Below are positions 57,145 to 64,000 of a DNA stretch of 64,000 nucleotides, in pieces (the first letter of the stretch is position 1; each line of letters opens with the position of its first letter). The stretch covers positions 19,632,502-19,696,501 of the forward strand of contig NC_089591.1 of assembly GCF_019320115.1 (NCBI RefSeq). The letters are read 5' to 3'. The notes below the pieces were generated by a model that saw only the letters and a program-made list of their open reading frames with translations, was not told the DNA's origin and did no database searches. The translations under genes were made by a program, and so were the position numbers. This DNA is from Miscanthus floridulus (Eukaryota > Streptophyta > Magnoliopsida > Poales > Poaceae).

Positions 57145-58182
57145 TGCTGAAAGGCCCTTATTTGATTTTAGTAATTGAGTGACAACCTAGGTGGACTAAT
57201 GTGTTTAAATATGAGATACACAGGTGATTAGTCCACAGATACACTTGTGTGAGCAACTCATGCTATGACGGTGAAGATGGCCTGGATTTGTTGCAAGGCT
57301 CACACATGTGATGAAGGAGCTCATTGCATATGAGACATGACATTGAGTCATGTGACTAAGGTGGAGAAGATCAAGACAAGACTTGACTTGATGGACCGGT
57401 TGCAAGTATGAAGGGCAAGTTGGAGGCTTTGGAGCGATGGACTACGTGTGGCGGTGAAGCTTGAGCAAGACTTGGCACCGATAGATGAAGGCAACGATGA
57501 AAAGCAAGTGAGGTCAAGATTGATGAATCAATAAGGTCACATGATGATATGAAGTGGATCATATCATTTGTGATATGGTTGGTGCATGTGTTGCATCAAC
57601 ACCGAAGGAGATGGAATGGAATGCGCAAGGCAAAGGTATATTTGTAGGGCATTTCATTTCACCGGTCATAGGTGTGTAGAGAAGTTTATGACCAGGTTTA
57701 TGATAGATGGTTGTACTATCAAGAGGGGCAAACTTGTTTGCATATCGGTCATCAAGTGCCACTCGAGTGATCTAACTTTGCATCGTTGCTAGGATCGAGT
57801 GGCGTGGTGAAGAGAGTGTTAATCCTTTAAAAAATGTTTGTGAAAAGCTCACACACATACACAAGATAGTGGAGCTCAGCCTTGGGATGGATGCTAAGCA
57901 CCCTTAAGCCTTAGTTGCTTGTGTAGGTGTGCTTGGGAGTCCTCTAACTCACATACGCTTGACAGTGATCATCCGATTGAGTATGAATGTAATTCTAGTG
58001 CGATTGCATCATGAGATTGCATCGAGTGGCACTAGGTGATCGAGTTACAAGTTGGTGGTGCTTGTTACTCTTGGAGGTTGCCACCTCCTAAATGGCTTGG
58101 TGGTGGTCTCCGTCGAAGCACGTAAAGAAGATTGTGCGGTGCTCTGGAGAAGTGTTTGTGAGGGGTGTTGTGCTCGCCCCGC
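57145..58182 (+). repeat. Copia (Sirevirus-like) LTR fragment, plus strand
   Basis: It starts TGAAAGGCCCTTATTTG and reads AATTGAGTGACAACCTAGG and later GGAGGTTGCCACCTCC, sequences I associate with Sirevirus LTRs of grasses. It is cut at 58183 by the Athila-like LTR. Open frames within it are not supported as genes. Confidence 0.5.
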
Positions 58183-59424
58183 TGTTGGTGGTCCTCAACA
58201 ACCAAATCCGACCACCAATTAAGACATAAAAGGGGAGAAATTAACAAACTAAAACACATATGCATTCAACACTGGCCAAGTTCCACATGTATTTGCAAGA
58301 TTATTGTTTTTGCAGGACATAAACACAAATATATGGAAAAATTCACTGAAAGGCACTTTTCAACGCTGATTCACTGCAAAGGAACAATGGAGATGCCCAT
58401 CAACTCGACTCAACCGGGCAAAGTACCCACCAAGGAGTGATCCAGGTCCATCCCACAGCCCACCACATGAAGGCGCTAGCAAGGCGGCTTGGTCAGGGGG
58501 AGATCCGACCCTCCACCAGCTCCTCTCGACCACCCCTTCGACAGGAGGTTGCATGTGGACATGCTGAGGTGGTGCAGCCTAGGACTTCATGCCAAGAATA
58601 GTCATAGCACCATCCTTGCTCCTTGTATAAATAGAGGGGTGACCCCCCTCTACAACACACCACCACAAGGAAGAAGAGCAAACCTCACTTGAGTTAGAGC
58701 AACACTCCAAAGGGCTTACCAAAGGGGCTTAGGCCCTAGTAGCTAGCTAGAGTTGTAAGGGAGAGATGTGAGGGAGAGCTCGGGGAAGCACCAGGACTTG
58801 TCGGTGTCTCCCCAACTTGTACCTCGACGAGCATCTTACTTCAACGGGTTCTACCGCTAAGTGAGTGTTCGTGTTTTCTATGATATAAAGTCTTTTGTTT
58901 AGTTAAGCTTTACTCTTACTTGTTTGCGGGTTCATCATTCGCTCTCATAGCGGATACTCTAGTAGAGGGGCCTAATAAAGATGGATAACCCTTACCGGAA
59001 CACTAGAGTAGTAGTCGACAATGTAGACAGTGGTGTCTAGGCTAGAGGCTACCTCCATTTGCCTCGTGCCCCACAGTTGAGGGGTAGGCGGCAGGTGGTG
59101 ACAACCCTGTCCGTCCCTTGTAATCCCCCATGTCTGGGTTCATTGTAGAGCTACAGGTGGGTATCGCTTGGCAGACCAGGTGTATGCCGGTGCCCGAAGT
59201 AAGCAAGTAGAAGTAGTTTATCTATCCTTAGACCCTATAACCATAGGAGACCATCTTAACCTTAGCCAACTCTACCCTTGTGGTGTCCTTGGATGAACTA
59301 GCTAGAAGAGTGCCTCCGTTCCCTATGGAAAAATACGATACCCTAAATACTTCCGGGTGAAATGCTATGACGGTAATTCCATGCGCTTGTGGATCATTTC
59401 TGTATGCGTTAAGAAATACCAACA
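58183..59424 (+). repeat. 5' LTR of Athila-like element 2
   Basis: It starts TGTTGG and ends CCAACA. A TATA box (GTATAAATAGAGGGG near 58625) lies in mid-LTR. Its start and end match the minus-strand LTR at 12333-13914, so the two elements belong to one family. Confidence 0.85.
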
Positions 59425-59431
59425 AGATTTT

Positions 59432-59448
59432 TGGCGCCGTTGCCGCGG
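59432..59448 (+). other. Primer binding site of Athila-like element 2
   Basis: TGGCGCCGTTGCCGCGG lies 7 bases after the LTR end. It nearly matches the complement of the 3' end of tRNA-Asp, the primer of Athila-type elements. Confidence 0.85.
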
Positions 59449-59539
59449 AATGGTTGCCGTATTTTCTTCAAACCTAGTTCGTCCTCGTATTTGTATCTTT
59501 TCTTTTTTTATATATAAAAAACACAAAAATATTTTCACC

Positions 59540-59945
59540 ATGAAATCCACTCGTATCCATAACCCTTCTGCTTCAAAACTAAACCTTTCATATGGCAGTG
59601 AGCTCCACCCTAGTTTAATAGCCATGGTTCGGGCACAACCCTTCTCTGAGCTAGAAAATGAAAACCCTTGCAATCACCTGCTAGAGTTTCGAGGAAATGT
59701 GTTCATGCCTGCGCATTTCGGGCATGACACAAGAAACTTTAAGGTGGAATTTGTTTCCCTTTTCTCTCATAGAGAAGGTGAAGGAATGGTACACACATGC
59801 CGTAGAAAGTACGAATGGGGACTGGGATGAACTTAAATACAAATTTCACCTTGCATTCTTCCCTATGCCCCGTATCGACTCTCTACCAAGGGCAATCCTC
59901 GACTTTGAGCAGTGCAGAGGAGTCTATAGGTGCAGCCTGAGCTAG
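59540..59945 (+). pseudogene. gag N-terminal region of Athila-like element 2
   Basis: The frame starts MKSTRIHNPSASKLN and includes RAQPFSELENENPCNHLLEF, the gag core of Athila-type elements. After about 59695 the coding continues in a second frame (ISGMTQETLRWNLFPFSLIE, WDELKYKFHLAFF), so a frameshift lies near there. A stop at 59943 ends it. Confidence 0.75.
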
Positions 59946-60232
59946 GTTTTTAGCAGTTAATACACATAGGGCCTAGACTTTACCCTATAAGCATATTGCT
60001 GTGACTCTTTTGTTTGGGTATCGACATACATGCTGACCTATGCCTAGACATGATTATCGGAGGTCGTTTCACACACAAACCCATGATAGAACAAGTAAAA
60101 TTCCTTGAAAACTTCATAGACAGACACATTTCTTCTGTCATAAGAACCAAACCCCTCTAGGCAAAAGTTATATCAAGTGTTGAGGAGTCCTCATTGTTGA
60201 ATCCAAACACGAAGCATCCTTAGATTCGACTC

Positions 60233-60975
60233 ATGAGCCCTCACCCGAACCACGAAACACCAAAGGAAACAATGCTTCATCCTTTGGAGTTCCCTATCAA
60301 ATTTGAGGATTATGGTAATACCTCGAAATACTTTCAGCATGAAAAGCTTACACTTCCCTCTAAGGAACATTCCCTCGGGGTAAAACCATCAAAGGAATGG
60401 TTAATGGAAGTGAAACATTCTTCCGAAGCAATTTAGATTCTTTCACCTTCCACGACCCTGCCTTGCTTGTTAAGGGGTACAAACTTAGAAGCCCTGCACA
60501 ACCCCATAGTCAGGACCAGCATCATGTCAGAATTCTTGGCAAAAAACCTTTTGGGTGACATGCCACTAGTCCTGACCAATAAACTCTTCAAAAGTCCCTC
60601 AGGGCTCATCTTCGAGTGTTGTGGGATTGCTAGGGCTGTGCCAGTTAAAATAGACAAAAATGAGGTTCACATAGATTTCCACATCTTTGCCATCCTTGAA
60701 TTTGAACTTCTCATAGGCCACCCTTTGGACAATTTTTTCCAAAAAAAACCTTCCCATGGGATCCTTATTGGAGAGTTTGGGAAAACTGCTTCCGCCACCC
60801 ACTTAGATATCCCAATGGTGAAGCATCATCCCAACAATAACCCGTTCGAGGAGGTAAAGTTTGTAACCCCGTTCGTTTCACCATCACCTTCACTCAAACC
60901 CAAGCCATGTCCCTCTGGGCATCTAAATGTTGTTCTCAATGATGGTAAAAATTCAACAGTTAATCCTACATGATA
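60233..60975 (+). pseudogene. Protease-like/gag C-terminal region of Athila-like element 2
   Basis: The frame at 60467-60973 contains SEFLAKNLLGDMPLVLTNKL, VPVKIDKNEVHIDFHIFAIL and LLIGHPLDNFF. The second half resembles the FHIF...LIG stretch of retroviral-type aspartic proteases, which in related elements lies after the active-site Asp. The usual D-S/T-G active site is not evident, so this may be a degenerate or atypical protease. No RT follows. Confidence 0.5.
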
Positions 60976-61646
60976 TATCCCTTAGGAGTGAAAACTCTTG
61001 TGCCATGGACATGTTGCCTAGTACCCCGCACTCCTATGAGGAACACAACCACCTATCACTCCTTGTTTACAAACTTTTTGGAAGGATGGTTGTGGATGCA
61101 TATGTTTATCATAAATATTACAAATCTCGTAGATGCATTGTGGTACTAACCTTGTAGCTTGGACGACAATGTTAACTGCTCGGTGGTGAAGCTAGGAACT
61201 ACACCACCATTGACAGCTGCAGGGTGAGTTCCCAAGGTCAAGCTAATGACCATAAACAAAGCACTGCCGAAAGATACCTTGGATTATCATTAAAAAAGGG
61301 GGGGGGGTTATAAAAAGACAACTTTCTTATTAATAAAAAACAAGAACTTGTTATCAAGTTAGCATGCACCTTTGGGTATTCTTGTGTGGTAACCCTTTCA
61401 GGTTAAGATCAATAAGAACAGGGACATATGATGCTAAAGAACATGGGAGCTGAATCAATCATACACATCGATGTTCTTTGGTGATGGAACACACTCAAAG
61501 GGAGACCCCCGATATTGCACACTTACTTTTACACAAAAGTCCAAGTGTGGGGGAGGGGGGGGGGGTGAAAATTTCACTACAAAGCTCCATCCACACCAAA
61601 GGCCATTCTAGGTCAAAAAGAAAAAAATGATGTTAGCTCTACCTTG

Positions 61647-61647
<1 letters not shown>

Positions 61648-61689
<42 letters not shown>
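61648..61689. repeat. (AT)n microsatellite
   Basis: About 20 AT units without interruption. It causes a low-complexity open frame on the minus strand that should be ignored. Confidence 0.95.
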
Positions 61690-61691
<2 letters not shown>

Positions 61692-63183
61692 AGAAGGTAG
61701 AAAAAAATATCTATTATAAAAAGTGAAAATGAATGAAAAAGAGAAAAAAAGAAGAGAGAGAAGGAGCATTCTTCTAGATCTTTACTATCACTAAGGCCCA
61801 TGGTCCATACACACTAGTTGCGTGTATGGCCTAGCCTTGGTGATGACTAGAGATGGATCATATACAAGCCACCGCTGCAGCAACTTCAAAGCTTCCATCT
61901 ACAAATGTTGCTGGTAAAAACACTCAAGTATGCAAAGGTAAATATAAATGCTCACCAACTTCTTTACTCGTATTTGTCTAAATAAAAATATAAACTTGAC
62001 CATACAAATTCATGCTTCCTTTGTTTATGTCGTAATACTCTAGTTTGGATGCGTCTATGCATGGTACATCCATAGGTTATTTTAAATTAAGCATGGTGCT
62101 TAGGTTAAAATGACCTTCTTTAATCAAAGTTTGATATGGTGTTTAATTTTGATTAATGAACCTTGAGTTATCACTGCCATAAAAAATAGATGTAATCTAA
62201 GAATGGAGATGAATCAAGGATGGGTTTACTTTGCAAACTTTACCATAGGCCTTGTTTGAGTTGTTCTAAAAAGGTAAAATGTTCGGTGAACAAATAAATA
62301 ATAAATGCATAAACTAAATATATATATTATAATGATAATCATAATAATAGTAATAATAACTATAATAATAAATCATAGGCGCCCTAGTATTATAGCTAGT
62401 AGAGCCCTTGTTTGGTTCGACTTTTGTTTTTCTGTTAAATAAAAGCAGGTACAACAATAAGTGTGGGGGAGATTTCTCATGCATAATAAACACACATTCA
62501 AGATCTCCCACCAACATGTTGCACAACCATCAGATGATCCATCATGCATGAAGGATAAGACAGAATGTTTCAGAAAGGATTGGCTGAACTTCTAGTTCAG
62601 GCAAGCCATCCCTGATCCCCCTTAACTCCTTCCTCTTCAATGATGGTTTGTGCAACACAACCCTCAACTCCCTCTAATTTTGAGTTTCAACAAACATAAA
62701 TCTTGATCACTAAAATTAAACTCAATTTATCCCTGCTATCTCCTCCTAATGAATAATGCCCCTATGTACCATAGTTCATTTAAAATTTTGAAAAGTGACA
62801 TGTTCATAACATGTTTAAGATAGAAGCTTGCATAAAGTTTGTTCCATATACATATACTTATGCTTGTGGGAAAATATTCTAATAGGACAATCATGTTGAC
62901 TAAGTTGTTGTGAGGTGTGATATAGTTTGGACTTAGAAATCCTACCAATTCTATTCAAAGTACTCAGAGAATTTGTTTTGATAAAAATATAAAACCATAG
63001 TATCACATACTTCTCATTTGGTGAACAATTCCTACCAAAGCCAAATATGACATCTTGCAAGTTTTAAGCCTTCTACATATACTATTGGTTATTGTGTTGA
63101 GTTTGGTCAAGTCTTGTTGACCCTTGTTGAGAGATTTATCATGCTCCCAAGATCAAGATCACGTATACTCCACATACACATGC

Positions 63184-63255
63184 TGCTCCTACACTAGGAG
63201 TACATAAAAACATGCTTTCATCCACCAAAAACTCTACTCCTACACTAGGAGTAGA
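63184..63255. repeat. Two copies of a short hairpin
   Basis: CTCCTACACTAGGAG occurs at about 63186 and again at about 63236. Each is a palindrome with arms of 6-9 bp (the second extends to CTACTCCTA / TAGGAGTAG). Confidence 0.8.
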
Positions 63256-64000
63256 CAAAAAAAATTGTTTGGAGAATACTCCATATAAAAAAAATAAAAA
63301 GATCTCACTCTAAATATGTGGTTCAGAAAAGAAAGAGAAGCATGTGCTATGCAAAAAGCTTTAAAAATAATGGACACTTGAAGGTCCAAGTATAAAAAGA
63401 GAGAGAGAGAGATGAGCACATGAAGGCTCATGTATTGAAAAAAGAGAAGGAAGAAAGATAGCCATATTTCAAAATAACAAGTTATAGAGAGAGATCATAA
63501 CTACAAAAGGAGTATAGTTTTAGTTCATCTTTTGCCACACACATACACATCTTGATCTAAGAATATGACACTTTTCTCCTTGGATCCTCGATTTGACTTT
63601 ACAACATATGCAATACAAGTATGCTATACTGTTTATCCCTACCTAAAGCTCCACATAAACCTTTTTAGAAGTAGGAGAAAACAAAAGAAGGCAAAACATT
63701 GCTATGCCTTGGTAAGGATTTATACACATTGAGTGATTTGAGAGTGACACTTGAGGAGTATAAAATGAACCATGCTTTTCTTAAGAAAAACTTTCAAAAC
63801 TCCAAGTTGCTAAGATGTGAAATTGGGAAGATAACTTTGTTTTGAGAACTGTTCCACTTTTCAACAACCCAAGGAAACATGTTAGCCAATGCCACAAATC
63901 CCACTTGTATAAAGAATGTGTTGGAAAAACTTTCATGTAAGCCATATATCTTAGGATGTTGTGCTCATGATTACCTTTATCACTAAGCTTTGCTCGAGGA

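Larger units (their letters stand above)
58183..64000 (+). mobile_element. Athila-like LTR retrotransposon 2, continues past the right edge
   Basis: The LTR (58183-59424), primer site, gag and a protease-like frame are present, then a long non-coding region without RT or integrase to the window end. The 3' LTR is not reached. A large gag-only body with extended non-coding DNA suggests a non-autonomous or deleted member. It inserted into the Sirevirus-like LTR. Confidence 0.75.
61150..64000. other. Non-coding interior of Athila-like element 2
   Basis: No long open frame with recognisable domains. Features seen: purine-rich runs (GTGTGGGGGAGG, 61545-61565 and near 62460), an (AT)n run at 61648-61689, a run of GA repeats near 63400, and two hairpins at 63184-63255. 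Long non-coding DNA after gag/pol is common in Athila-like elements. Confidence 0.5.

Overview
The window is nuclear DNA of a plant, almost certainly a large-genome grass. The signs are one intron-rich eukaryotic gene with a GC-rich first exon, nested LTR retrotransposons of grass-typical lineages, CACTA-like elements, MITEs, a SINE and a LINE tail. Nothing points to an organelle or a prokaryote. All calls were made by reading and translating the sequence; no database search was run.

The only gene I judge intact is a plus-strand eukaryotic release factor 3 (eRF3/GSPT1/SUP35-type GTPase) at 36131-54269. It has 16 coding exons with GT/AG junctions and consistent phases, giving 542 residues. Its introns carry a Ty1/copia element (intron 1), a hAT element with an 8-bp target duplication and a LINE 3' end (intron 6), two MITEs (intron 12) and a Stowaway-like MITE (intron 15). 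The coding sequence shows no break.

Layout. 1-5.4 kb: minus-strand Tat-lineage gypsy element, internal region plus 5' LTR, running off the left edge. 5.4-7.7 kb: an LTR-like plus-strand segment, a 30-bp minisatellite and small repeats. 7.7-16.8 kb: two head-to-head CACTA-like elements, each with a decayed F-box gene, separated by a truncated minus-strand Athila-like element. 16.8-18.4 and 31.8-32.7 kb: one older repeat with perfect-looking hairpins, split by a complete chromovirus (18440-31835, TSD GAATA). 32.7-35.9 kb: LTR remnant, short repeats and MITEs upstream of eRF3. 36.1-54.7 kb: eRF3. 54.8-58.2 kb: MITEs, a SINE with a clear TSD, and nested LTR fragments. 58.2-64 kb: a second Athila-like element (plus strand) with the same LTR family as the copy at 12.3-13.9 kb, running off the right edge.

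Across the retroelements, premature stops are overwhelmingly TAG at places where related proteins have Gln or Trp. This fits C-to-T decay of methylated, silenced DNA. The eRF3 exons in the middle of this landscape show no such damage. I found no tRNA, rRNA, CRISPR or operon-like system. The most unusual structure is the head-to-head pair of F-box-carrying CACTA-like elements, which together form an inverted repeat with arms of about 2.3-2.7 kb.
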